Shown in pieces: positions 35,801-47,800 of a stretch of 64,000 nucleotides of DNA. Numbering within the stretch: position 1 is the stretch's first letter; each line of letters starts with the position of its first letter. This DNA is from Chrysemys picta bellii. Taxonomy: Eukaryota; Chordata; Testudines; Emydidae. The translations under genes were made by a program, and so were the position numbers. Under the pieces are notes generated by a model. That model was not told the origin of the DNA, did not search any database, and saw only the letters and a list, made by a program, of their open reading frames with translations. Location of the stretch: assembly GCF_011386835.1 (NCBI RefSeq), contig NC_088800.1, positions 52,977,439 to 53,041,438 of the forward strand. The letters run 5' to 3'.

Positions 35801-38800
35801 TCTTGGTGTGACCTACCTGCCCCCAAGGCTGTGTCTGTGTGGCTCTTTCTGTCAGGCTGGGAAAGGGCAGGGCACAGGCAGGAAGTGGGAAGAGCCAGCA
35901 TGGAGGCATAATGGGGATTTGGGGACAGTGGGGAAGCAGCAGGAGCTCCTGCTAGAAGAGGGGAGGGGTTGCTGATAAGTCTCTTTGTTCCCCATCACAG
36001 ATTCATAGATTCCAAGGCCAGAAGGAACCATTGTGATCATCCAATCTGGCCTCCTTGTCTAGCCTATCCCTCAGTAGGCCACTAACAATGAGTTGTCTGT
36101 AATATTTTCAGGACAGATGCGTTTGGGAGGAAGTGTTTTTTATGAAAGTGAAGGCCTAGCAGCTAGTCCCAGTCCACTGCACAAGTATACCATTACACCT
36201 CCTCCTGGCCAGCAGCCCTTTGTGATCCTCTGCTTCTCAGCCCGAGCCCCCTCACAGCTCTGCCAGCACACCTCACTCCTGACTTGCAGCCCCCTGGCTA
36301 TTGCAGACCTAAGATCTCACACAGCTGTGCCCGTGCATCTCAGTTTGGGCCCCAGCCCCCAGTGCTATTCTAGTGCAGGGCTTCCCACAGAGCTATTTCA
36401 GAGGCTGAAACTCTTCTGAGCGAGACTGCAGATGATTGCAGACCGCATGGTGGATCTGGATAAATGCCCACGCCGGACAGAACCATCACATTGATTTTAA
36501 TTTATTTCCTAAATCCCTTTGCTCTTGAGGTGGATGATTAGTGCAACAATTCATTGTAAAACCTAACCCTTTGCTGCCTTGTTTTCCCATCTCCAAGCAC
36601 TCCCCGAATAGGAAGTGTTCAAGCTAATCTCAGGGTAGGGGAGTCTCTGTCTGTGCATAGAGCTCTTGCTCTTCTATATTCCCCAAGGTACTTCTATGTC
36701 TTTCTTGAAGGTTTAGTGTCCCTCATTTCCCACTGCTTTATGTCCTTTACCCTTGAGGCCTTACATCACAACTAACATCTTCCCAGCCAGGGAGGACTGG
36801 ACAGGACTCCTTTTACAGCCCATCAGTTACACTCCTTAGTTGGTAGGCAAGGTTGCTCGAGTGGCATGGTTCACTCCTTTCCCCTGGGCCTGAATATAGT
36901 CTCTGGACAGGAGCTGGCAAGGATTTCTGAGGCACCTACAACCTTTGTATATAAGAGCAAACTAAGTGCATTGCCTCTGCAACACTCCCAGCTCCTCTCA
37001 ATCTCGCCAGCAAGAGGCTGGGAGCAGAAAGATAGTTCACACAGGTGTTTTATTCTAAATACTCCATAGATGGAAAGGGAAGAAGGCTCTCCCATGTCAT
37101 GTACTGCATGCAATTTGAAGAAGCAGGGTTTTACCTGACTTTCAGTTGCTCCTTCCCCAATGCAAGCCTGGTTCTCCACCCATGTATTCAACATTGAATC
37201 TACTATGAAATGTAATAGGATCGGGACGACTGGGTTGCTGTTCTAGGATGAGGCTCCTTATCCCCCAGGTGTTATATATTTTAACAGGGGTCCTCCAGCA
37301 AAGTATTTCTTACCAAGTAAATTTTTACCAAGTATTTTTCTTCCCATCTGTTTTGCAAATGGGATTCTCTTGAAATTCATGTGGCTCAGGGAAAGCCCTG
37401 GGAAAAATCCTTCTTCCACATCATTCCCTGCAGCTCTCTGTGGCTCTGTGCAATTGTATGGTGATGGGGCAGGAGGATTGGGAGAATGCCAGACCAGTTC
37501 GATTAGGTTCCTCAGTATTGTGCCTCAAGAAAAGCCCTGGGGCATGATTTTCAGAAGTGCTGCACATCTCCATGTCTAACTCATGTCGATGGGAGCTGCA
37601 GATGCTTAGTGGCTTGGCAAATCAGACTCTTGTTTTCTACCCACTGAATGTTGGGCATGCTAGATTGCTGCTGTCTGTGACTCCCGTTGCCAGTGAGCCA
37701 CTTCAGAAACACCCCTGTCAACTCAGTTGGGGAATCCTGGTTCTAAAGCTTCAGGCCAAATCACACTTGGAGTTGCAGCTAGCAAGAGATATTAAGAGTA
37801 ACAAGAAGGGTTTCTTCAGGTATGTTAGCAACAAGAAGAAAGTCAAGGAAAGTGTGGGCCCCTTACTGAATGAGGGAGGCAACCTAGTGACAGAGGATGT
37901 GGAAAAAGCTAATGTACTCAATGCTTTTTTTGCCTCTGTCTTCACGAACAAGGTCAGCTCCCAGACTACTGCACTGGGCAGCACAGTATGGGGAGAAGGT
38001 GACCAGCCCTCTGTGGAGAAAGAAGTGGTTCAGGCCTATTTAGAAAAGCTGGACGAGCACAAGTCGTTGGGGCCAGATGCGCTGCATCCAAGGGTGCTAA
38101 AGAAGTTGGTGGATGTGATTGCAGAGCCATTGGCCATTATCTTTGAAAACTCATGGCGATCAGGGGAGGTCCCCGATGACTGGAAAAAGGCTAATGTAGT
38201 GCCCATCTTTAAAAAAAGGGAAGAAGGAGGATCCGGGGAACTACAGGCCAGTCAACCTCACCTCAGTCCCTGGAAAAATCATGGAGCAGGTCTTCAAGGA
38301 ATCAATTCTGAAGTACTTAGAGGAGAGGAAAGTGATCAGGAATAGTCAGCATGGATTCACCAAGGGAAGTCATGTCTGACTAACCTAATTGCCTTCTATG
38401 ACAAAATAACTGGCTCTGTGGATGAGGGGAAAGCAGTGGACATGTTATTCCTTGACTTTAGCAAAGCTTTTGATACGGTCTCCCACAGTATTCTTGCCAG
38501 CAAGTTAAAGAAGTATGGATTGGATGAATGGACTATAAGATGGATAGAAAGCTGGCTAGATCATCAGGCTCAACGGGTAGTGATCAATGGCTCCATGTCT
38601 AGTTGGCAGCCAGTATCAAGCGGAGCGCCCCAAGGGTCAGTCCTGGGGCCGGTTTTGTTCAATATCTTCATTAATGATCTGGAGGATGGCGTGGACTGCA
38701 CCCTCAGCAAGTTTGCAGATGACACTAAACTGGGAGGAGTGGTAGATACGCTGGAGGGTAGAGATAGCATACAGAGGGACCTAGACAAATTAGAGGATTG

Positions 38801-41800
38801 GGCCAAAAGAAAACTAATGCGGTTCAACAAGGACAAGTGCAGAGTCCTGTACTTAGGATGGAAGAATCCCATGCACATCTAAAGACAAGGGACTGAATGG
38901 CTAGGAAGCAGTTCTGCAGAAAAGGACCTAAGGGGTACAGTGGATGAGAAGCTGGATATGAGTCAACAGTGTGCCCTTATTGCCAAGAAGGCTAACGGCA
39001 TTTTGGGCTGTATAAGTAGGGGCATTGCAAGCAGATCGAGGGACGTGATTGTTCCCCTTTATTCGACATTGGTGAGGCCTCATCTGGAGTACTGTGTCCA
39101 GTTTTGGGCCCCACACGACAAGAAGGATGAGGAAAATTGGAAAGAGTCCAGTGGAGGGCAACAAAAATGATTAGGGGACTGGAGCACATGACTTATGAGG
39201 CGAGGCTGAGGGAACTGGGATTGTTTAGTCTGCAGAAGAGAAGAATGAGGGGGGATGTGATAGCTGCTTTCAACTACCTGAAAGTGGGGTTCCAAAGAGG
39301 ATGGATCTAGACTGTTCTCAGTGGTACCAGATGACAGAACAAGGAGTAATGGTCTCAAGTTGCAGTGGGGGAGGTTCAGGTTGGATATTAGGAAAAACTT
39401 TTTCACTAGGAGGGTGGTGAAGCACTGGAATGGGTTACCTAGGGAGGTGGTGGAATCTCGTTCCTTAGAAGTTTTTAAGGTCAGGCTTGACAAAGCCCTG
39501 GCTGGGATGATTTAGTTGGGGATTGGTTCTGCTTTGAGCAGGGGGTTGTACTAGATGTCCTCCTGAGGTCCCTTCCAACCCTGATAGTCTATGATTCTAT
39601 GACCAGAGTGCTTGTGTTTGCTCAGTGTAATTGGCCTCAAATCCAGTTTAGAAAAGCCAGTTAGATACTCTGGGTCAGATTATGTTAGCACTCTACGGCA
39701 GGAATTATGGAATCGGAGGACTGGAAGGGACCTCAAGAGGTCATCTAGTCCAGTCCCCTGCACTCATGACAGGACTAAGTATTATCTAGACCATCCCCGA
39801 TACGTGTTTGTCTAACCTGCTCTTAAAAATCTCCAATGATGGAGATTCCACATCCTCCCTAGGCAATTTATTCCAGTGCTTAACCACCCTGACAGTTAGG
39901 GAGTTTTTCCTAATGTCCAACCAAAACCTCCCTTGCTGCAATTTAAGCCCATTGTTTCTTGTCCTATCCTCAGAGATTAAGGAGAACATTTTTTCTCCTT
40001 CATCCTTGTAACCTTTTAAGTATTTGAAAACTGGTACCATGTCCCCCCTCAGTCTTCTCTTCTCCAGACTAAACAAACCCAGTTATTTAGATCTTTCCTC
40101 ATAAGTCATATTTTCTAGACCTTTAATCATTTTTGTTGTTCTCCTCTGGGCTTTCTCCAATTTGTTCACATCTTTCCTGAAATGTGGCGCCCAGAACTGG
40201 ACAAAATACTCATTGAGATCTAACCAGTGCAGAGTAGAGCGGAAGAATTACTTCTTGTGTCTTGCTTACTGTTAATACATCCCAGAATGATGTTTGCTTT
40301 TTTTGCAACAGTGTTACATTATTGACTCATATTTAGCTTATGATCCAGTATGACCCCCAGATCCCTTTCTGCAGTACTCATTTCCCAGGCAGTCATTTCC
40401 CATTTTGTATGTGTGCAACTGATTGTTCCTTCCTAAATGGAGTACTTTGCATTTGTCCTTATTGAATTTCATTGTATTTACTTCAGACCAGTTCTCCAGT
40501 TTGTCCAAATCATTTTGAATTTTAATCCTATCCTCCAAAGAACTTGCAACCCCTCCCAGTTTGGTATCGTCCACAAACTTTATAAGTGTACTCTTTATGC
40601 CATTATCTAAATCATTGATGAAGATATTGAACCGAACCGGACCCAGGACCGAACCCTGCAGGACCCCACTTGTTATGCCCTTCCAGCTTCCCTGTGAACC
40701 ACTGATAACTCCTCTCTGGGAACGGTTTTGCAACCAGTTATGCATCCACCTTATAGCAACTCCATCTAGGTTGTATTTCCCTAGTTTGTTTTTGAGAAGG
40801 TCATGTGAGACAGTATCAAAAGCCTTACTAAAGTCAATGCTTAGGGTAGACGGAAAAGGAACCCATAGGCAGGGGCGCCAGAACAGGGGGAGCCAGGAGA
40901 CCATGGTCCCCCCCACTTTTTACTGGCTATAAGGATGAGTGACGGGGGAAGGGGCCGAGAGGAGCAAGCGGGGGGTGGAGTCTTGGGGGGAAGGGGCAGT
41001 GCAAGGGCGGGAGCTCAAGGGTAAGGGGCAGCACAAGGGCAGGAGCGAGGGCTTGGGGGAAAGGGGCGGTGTGAGGGCGGATCCTTGGTGGGAAGGGGCA
41101 GCATGAGGGCGGGAGCTGAAGGGGAAGGGCAGCGCAAGGGTGGGAGTGAGGGCTCAGGGGGGAAGGAGCGGTGCGAGGGCAGGAGCTCGAGGGGAAAAGG
41201 CGGCACAAGGGCAGGAGCGAGGGCTCAGGGGAAAGGAGTGGTGTGAGGGCAGGGCCTCGGGGAAAAGGGCAGCATGAGGGTGGGAGCTTGGGAGGAATGG
41301 GCAGTGCAAGGGCGGGAGCTTAGGGGGAAGGGGCTGTGCAAGGGCGAGGGAGGGGCGCAGGGGGAAGGGGCAGCGCAGGGGGGCAGGGACATGGTTCAGG
41401 TGCCTATGGCCACGCCACTCTTAGTGCACTTCCACTGCTCCTGCCCATAGGGAACATAAAGAGGAAGAGGCTCAGAGTTCTGGGGTAATAGGGCCACAAT
41501 TATTGCTCTGATATAGGAGGACATTCTTCAGGCCAGGGCAGAATCCTACCTCTTCTTCCTTTAGCACCCGCCAATCGGCACAGCACAGCCCTTCTGGAAA
41601 AAACAACTTCGTATCTCGGACAGCAGCGTGATAGGATCTGGAGCCTGACAGACAGACACAAGGAGAGGATTCTATCAGGCCAGGAATTAAACATTCTTTA
41701 GGCTCACACTCATCTACCTGCAAGATTGATGGCGTGCAACTTACTGAAGTAATTGCTTTAAAGGGCAGCTGTTATATACAGTCACAGCAAACATTTTAAA

Positions 41801-44800
41801 CCATTATATTTACATTTGCTTCATGGTCTTCTTGGTATTTTGATTTTGCTCTATTATTTCTCAGCTTGTTCTTCATACAAAACAAGACTCCTTTCATTTC
41901 CTAGCACGGTAATAATGGGAATCATTGGAGGTAGTCAGTGAAACAGTTTACACTGCAGTAACAATCCACTACCATGGCTCCCATGCTGTCTAGAAGATCA
42001 CATCAGTCAGGTGTTATTGGATGGGAGGGAGCTACTAATGATCTCAGTAACACTGGTGGTGATAGTTTACAGTAGCATAACTGAGAACAGAATTTGGCCC
42101 TTTCTTTCCCTTTAAATATCAGCCACTCCCAGAAGGAATGAGTGTCATAGGTGTCGCCATCACAAGCACCACTACAACAGTTAGTTACTGGGAACATAGC
42201 TGAGATAGTCACTCTGTTATTGCTTTAGTGGCTCAGAATTTTCATCAATAGGCACAGCTCATACATGAGGCAAAATGTGTTGTTTAATCATGCCCCACTA
42301 TACACCTCTGGTGATATCAGGATTTTGGAGAGTGGGACAATATGGGTGGGGGGTACATAAGAGGAGGAAGATGGACTTTTGGTTAAAGCACAAGCCTGGG
42401 AGGCAGGAGGTTTGGGTCCCAATCCTAGATGTACTTGTGGCACCTTAGAGACTAACAAATTTATTTGAGCATAAGCTTCTGTGGGCTACAGCCCACTTCT
42501 TTGGATGCATAGAATGGAACATATATTGAGGAGATATATATACACATACTGAGAGCATGAAAAGGTGGGAGTTGTCTTACCAATTCTGACAGGCCAATTA
42601 AGTAAGAGAAAAAAACTTTAAAAAAACTTTTGAAGTGATAATCAAGATAGCCCAGTACAGACAGTTTGATAAGAAGTGTGAGAATACTTACAAGGGGAGA
42701 TAGATTCAATGTTGAATCTATCTCCTCTTGTAAGTATTCTCACACTTCTTATCAAACTGTCTGTACTGGGCTATCTTGATTATCACTTCAAAAGCTTTTT
42801 TCTCTTACTTAATTGGCCTCTCAGAGTTGGTAAGACAACTGCCACCTTTTCATGCTCTCTGTATGTGTATATATATCTCCTCAATATATGTTCCATTCTA
42901 TGCATCCGAAGAAGTGGGCTGTAGCCCACGAAAGTTTATGCTCAAATAAATTTGTTAGTCTATAAGGTGCCACAAGTACTCATGTTCTTTTTGTGGATAC
43001 AGACTAACACGGCTGCTACTCTGAATCCTAGATGTGACACTAACTGACTTGTGATGTGCTGGGAAAGTCATTTAACCACCACATGCCTCAGTTTCCCCTT
43101 CTGCAAAATAGGGATAATGAGATTTTCGTACAGCACAGGAGCATTGTGAGGCTGTATTTACACTGCTTGGAAGACACTAGAGAAAGAAACATTATTCCCC
43201 TGGACTGGAATTCAAGCAGATTGTCGACGTGTCAGGGCAGATCCATGCTCCTGAGATGCAACAGTTCACTGCACCAAAGCCTGCTACCCTCTGGAGAGTG
43301 CTCACCATTACAGGCTGCACACACTCAAAATATGAATATTAATTTGTGGTACAATAGCTCCCAGAGACGTCAGTCAGTACAGACATAACGTGAGAGACAG
43401 CCCTGGCCCCAGCAGTTTATAATAGAATGATCACTGGTGCATAAATCATGCTGCCAGCTGCAGAGCCCTTAGGCCAGATTCGCCATTGCCCTACACCTTG
43501 TGAAAGTCATTTAAACCTCTGCAGAGTGGGTGTAAAATGCTCCCAAACCAGAGCAGGAGACTTTTCCAGCCCCTTTGCACAAGTGTAAATGATCACACAA
43601 GATGCAGGGCCACAGGGTATCAGACACCCAGGACCTTGGTGTGGAAAAAGAAGGTCCAGAAAAGAAGGAAGCGGTACAGGCTGGTCTACTGCTAGCATTA
43701 AAAACTGCATGGCTCAGTTTGGTGCTATCAGCAGAATTCTAGCCGTGCTTTGCTTGATTTTTCTTGACTACGCTAGGGACTGCTGCTATGGGAGGAAACC
43801 CACACAATTAGTGTCTGCTCCAGTTCAGTAAGAAGACATCTGGCAGGGAGACAGAAATTTGCCTTTGTCTGGAGCAAACATAAGGGCATTTGGTGTTTTT
43901 ACACATGACAAAGAAATCATCTTGGGTAATCGCCTCTTGATCACTGATCGGTCCATGCTGAATGCTGCTCTTCCTGCTCAGTGTGTCTTCAAGTGCTTTT
44001 TCCTTGCTTGGAGTAGAGGCGTGATGAACTGATGAATGCCCCATTTCCAAAGATAGACTGCTTCTTGGCACAGCAGGCTGGACCCTGCCCTGCCTTGACA
44101 AATTACAGAGTACACTGTTAACAGCTGTATTGTCTTCCCTGGAACATGTGGAAGGAGGGTGTTGAGTGCCAGCCAAATTACTCTCAGCTCCAGTACACTG
44201 ATGTGTAATCTGGTTTCTGCATGCAGGGGTACACCGATTGTGGGTGTTAACTAGCCCAGCTATGTGATGGAGGCAATGGATGGGACTAGTGACTCTAAGG
44301 GAACCCTTCTGCAGACATTGTGTGGGCTGTGTGACCTCTTGAGGAACAGGCACTCTGGGGCCAAACCATCAGCTAATGTAAGTCAGCATGAACTCCAGAC
44401 TTCATAGGAGATACACTGATTCACAGTGGTCCCTTCATGTCAACTCTTATTTTCTGAAATGCTTTGACCTCTTTCAACCATGCCTGGGGAGGTCTCATTC
44501 ACAGAGTGTTCAGGATATGCAAATCTATCAACTTGTTAGGAACATGAGAAGTGGGGTTTTCAGGATGGGTTTGTGCCAATTAAACAGTCCTAAGTATTTC
44601 TTCAAATCCTTCAGGCAGGTAAACCCTAATCTTCAATTACTCCCATGGATGGGATCATCTGAGTGAACGTGGAGATGGATTTCTCTTGGTTTATCCATAA
44701 ACCTAAGGATTGGAATAGAGAACAACTCTTGAAGGGCGAACTGCATTCCTTGTGGCATCCACACCTTCACTGACTATTTGTTGATGTAGGGGAAGATGTG

Positions 44801-47800
44801 GATTCTCTCTCTTTGCAAGGGAGCTGCTGTCGGAATGAGGCAGTTGGTAAATACTGTGTATGTAACAGAAAGGCCAAACAATAGAACTCTGTACTGGCAC
44901 AGATCCTGTTGGATACAGAAAAGATACTGCAGAAAAGAGAGCGGCAAGCCACCCTTATGAATTTAGAAAAGCTCTGAAGGAGACTGTCATCATCCTGAAA
45001 GGTTTCAGAGTAGCAGCCGTGTTAGTCTGTATCCGCAAAAAGAAGAACAGGAGGACTTGTGGCACCTTAGAGACTAACAAATTTATTAGAGCATAAGCTT
45101 TCGTGGACTACAGCCCACTTCTTCGGATGCATATAGAATGGAACATATATTGAGGAGATATATATACACACATACAGAGAGCATAAACAGGTGGGAGTTG
45201 TCTTACCACCTCTGAGAGGCCAATTAATTAAGAGAAAAAAAAAAACTTTTGAAGTGATAATCAAGCTAGCCCAGTACAGACAGACAGTTAGATAACAAGT
45301 GTGAGAATACTTACAAGGGGAGATAGATTCAATGTTTGTAATGGCTCAGCCATTCCCAGTCCTTATTCAAACCGGAGTTGATTGTGTCTAGTTTGCATAT
45401 CAATTCTAGCTCAGCAGTTTCTCGTTGGAGTCTGTTTTTGAAGTTTTTCTGTTGTAATATAGCCACCCGCAGGTCTGTCACTGAATGACCAGACAGGTTA
45501 AAGTGTTCTCCCACTGGTTTTTGAGTATTTTGATTCCTGATGTCAGATTTGTGTCCATTAATTCTTTTGCGTAGAGACTGTCTGGTTTGGCCAATGTACA
45601 TGGCAGAGGGGCATTGCTGGCACATGATATATGCCATCATGTGCCAGCAATGCCCCTCTGCCATGTACATTGGCCAAACCGGACAGTCTCTACGCAAAAG
45701 AATTAATGGACACAAATCTGACATCAGGAATCAAAATACTCAAAAACCAGTGGGAGAACACTTTAACCTGTCTGGTCATTCAGTGACAGACCTGCGGGTG
45801 GCTATATTACAACAGAAAAACTTCAAAAACAGACTCCAACGAGAAACTGCTGAGCTAGAATTGATATGCAAACTAGACACAATCAACTCCGGTTTGAATA
45901 AGGACTGGGAATGGCTGAGCCATTACAAACATTGAATCTATCTCCCCTTGTAAGTATTCTCACACTTGTTATCTGTCTGTCTGTACTGGGCTAGCTTGAT
46001 TATCACTTCAAAAGTTTTTTTTTTCTCTTACTTAATTGGCCTCTCAGAGGTGGTAAGACAACTCCCACCTGTTTATGCTCTCTGTATGTGTGTATATATA
46101 TCTCCTCAATATATGTTCCATTCTATATGCATCCGAAGAAGTGGGCTGTAGTCCACGAAAGCTTATGCTCTAATAAATTTGTTAGTCTCTAAGGTGCCAC
46201 AAGTCCTCCTGTTCTTCTTTTTGTGATCATCCTGACCTTGAACATGCAGATCAATCTGTTGAGTGCCCTCAAGTCCAGCAAAGAGGGATGGGGAAGGAGG
46301 GTGATTTGGTGACGTGGAGTGGAACTAAATAGAAAAACCTAACTAATCTAATGGTGCTGGAGAATGGTACCTATGGAACCAAAATCCATGTGCCATCTAA
46401 AGCTTACTGATTTATTTTAAAAACTACTAATTTGTCTAATAAGCTGGTTCAGCTATTTGCATGACAACCAACTCCATACAAGGGAGAAAGATGAGAAGAC
46501 CACCGAGTTGAAAGTCAAGGGCTCAAAGGGAATTATGACTTACCACTTTGGTGGCTTTGGCCAGAACCAAGGCTGCAATGGGGCCATGCCTGTTTATACA
46601 TCTCTACCTAGAATTCTGCACAGCCACTACACAATAGCCAAAGCTTTCTACAGGCTTCTGGGCTTTGGTGCAGTGTGGAGGAGCCTCCCAAGGGTCACTC
46701 TAGACTGGCAACGCTTGAAGAAGTAATAGCAGTGCATATTTGTTTCCCTTGGCATATGTGAGTCCCTCAAACAATTTTTCCTTAACTTGGAGACCCACCG
46801 TAAAATCCATTTTGTATTGAGCTGACACCATACTGAGCCCTCCAAAGGCATGGGTCTAGTGTTTGAGCCAGCGTAGGGTCCTCCGGCCCCAATAAATCTA
46901 CCAGCTTCTTTACAGCATTCTCTCTGTGCAGGCACAACACAAGGGAGGAACCAGAGGTGAGGTAGCTGCAGTGAGCTTCTAAAATTGCAGGCTCCTGAAA
47001 AGAAAAGTGGGGAGAGAAACAAATTACACTGATTCATGTTGAGTATTAGATACACCTGGCAAACTTCCAATGGCTAACAACATCCATACCATAAGCAAAC
47101 ACATTGGTCAATCTTCCCTGCTTCCTGCCCTCTGTACACTATAAATGGCCATGATCTCTCTAGACTGAGCTGCTACAATATCCCCCCAAGATCACCAAAC
47201 CAGCACATGTGCACATGCAGCCCACTGGAGAGTGTATGTTACAGGGCCCACTCTGCACCCAATCCTCAGAGAATCTGAGTCTGTTACAGCACCAGCTAGG
47301 GACCCTTGTCTGTTTAGCTCAAGCTGTAGCAGCTTTTGCTTTTAGCTCTGGAAGCCCCTGGTTCAATCCAACATGGCAGCTTTCACCAACAGATACATAC
47401 ATAGATAGGTCTAGTGGTGTTTTAAGATAAATCCTTTGGAAGAACCAAAACAAAACTCATTTCCCCCCGAGAACATTATAATATTCCACTGTGGCATATG
47501 TGGTGCATGACCGCACACATCCCCGGTTTCAGGGAATATGGATAGGGAGAGAAGGAGTTCATTCACGGTTGGTAAGGAACACAATTTGCTACAATGCAGC
47601 TTAGACATCATCCTCAACCCTTGTAAATATCTGGAGAAAACTCCCTGTCCAACTAATAGTGAGCATTCCCCAGGGGAAATGTAGTAAACAATTGTGTTGA
47701 GGCATGCGAAAGATCAGAATCCAGCTGTGTGTTGGCTCTACAGGCCTGGCAGGACTAAAAAGCAGCAAAACCTTTCCTCCCATCCCCAAAAGTCTGAATA

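Larger units (their letters stand above)
44999..46225. mobile_element. Penelope-like element palindrome 2, with GIY-YIG endonuclease arms
   Basis: A 10-base duplication ATCATCCTGA (44989-44998 and 46226-46235) flanks two head-to-head copies. The arms meet at GCATTGCTGGCACATGAT (45611-45628), a 7-base spacer and its complement (45636-45653). Each arm has the end of the endonuclease gene, then a 3' UTR. The left arm carries the complete tail (GGTTTCAGAGTAGCAGCC); the right arm stops at CTTCTTTTTGTG, so the two ends are not equally long. Arm identity appears very high, suggesting a young insertion or repair between the arms. Confidence 0.9.

Noticed and set aside
41472..41723. 83-codon minus-strand frame starting [11 protein letters not shown]
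   Set aside because: The upstream part up to VCLSG is intron by my model: the acceptor at 41645 restores the phase and the NDK pattern.
43808..44353. 181-codon minus-strand frame
   Set aside because: No domain-like composition, and no acceptor/donor pair fits the phase of the host gene. It may be chance in a GC-moderate intron.
45540..45935. Full 131-codon frame taken as one endonuclease protein
   Set aside because: The first third is the antisense of the opposite palindrome arm; only the part from about 45636 is endonuclease.
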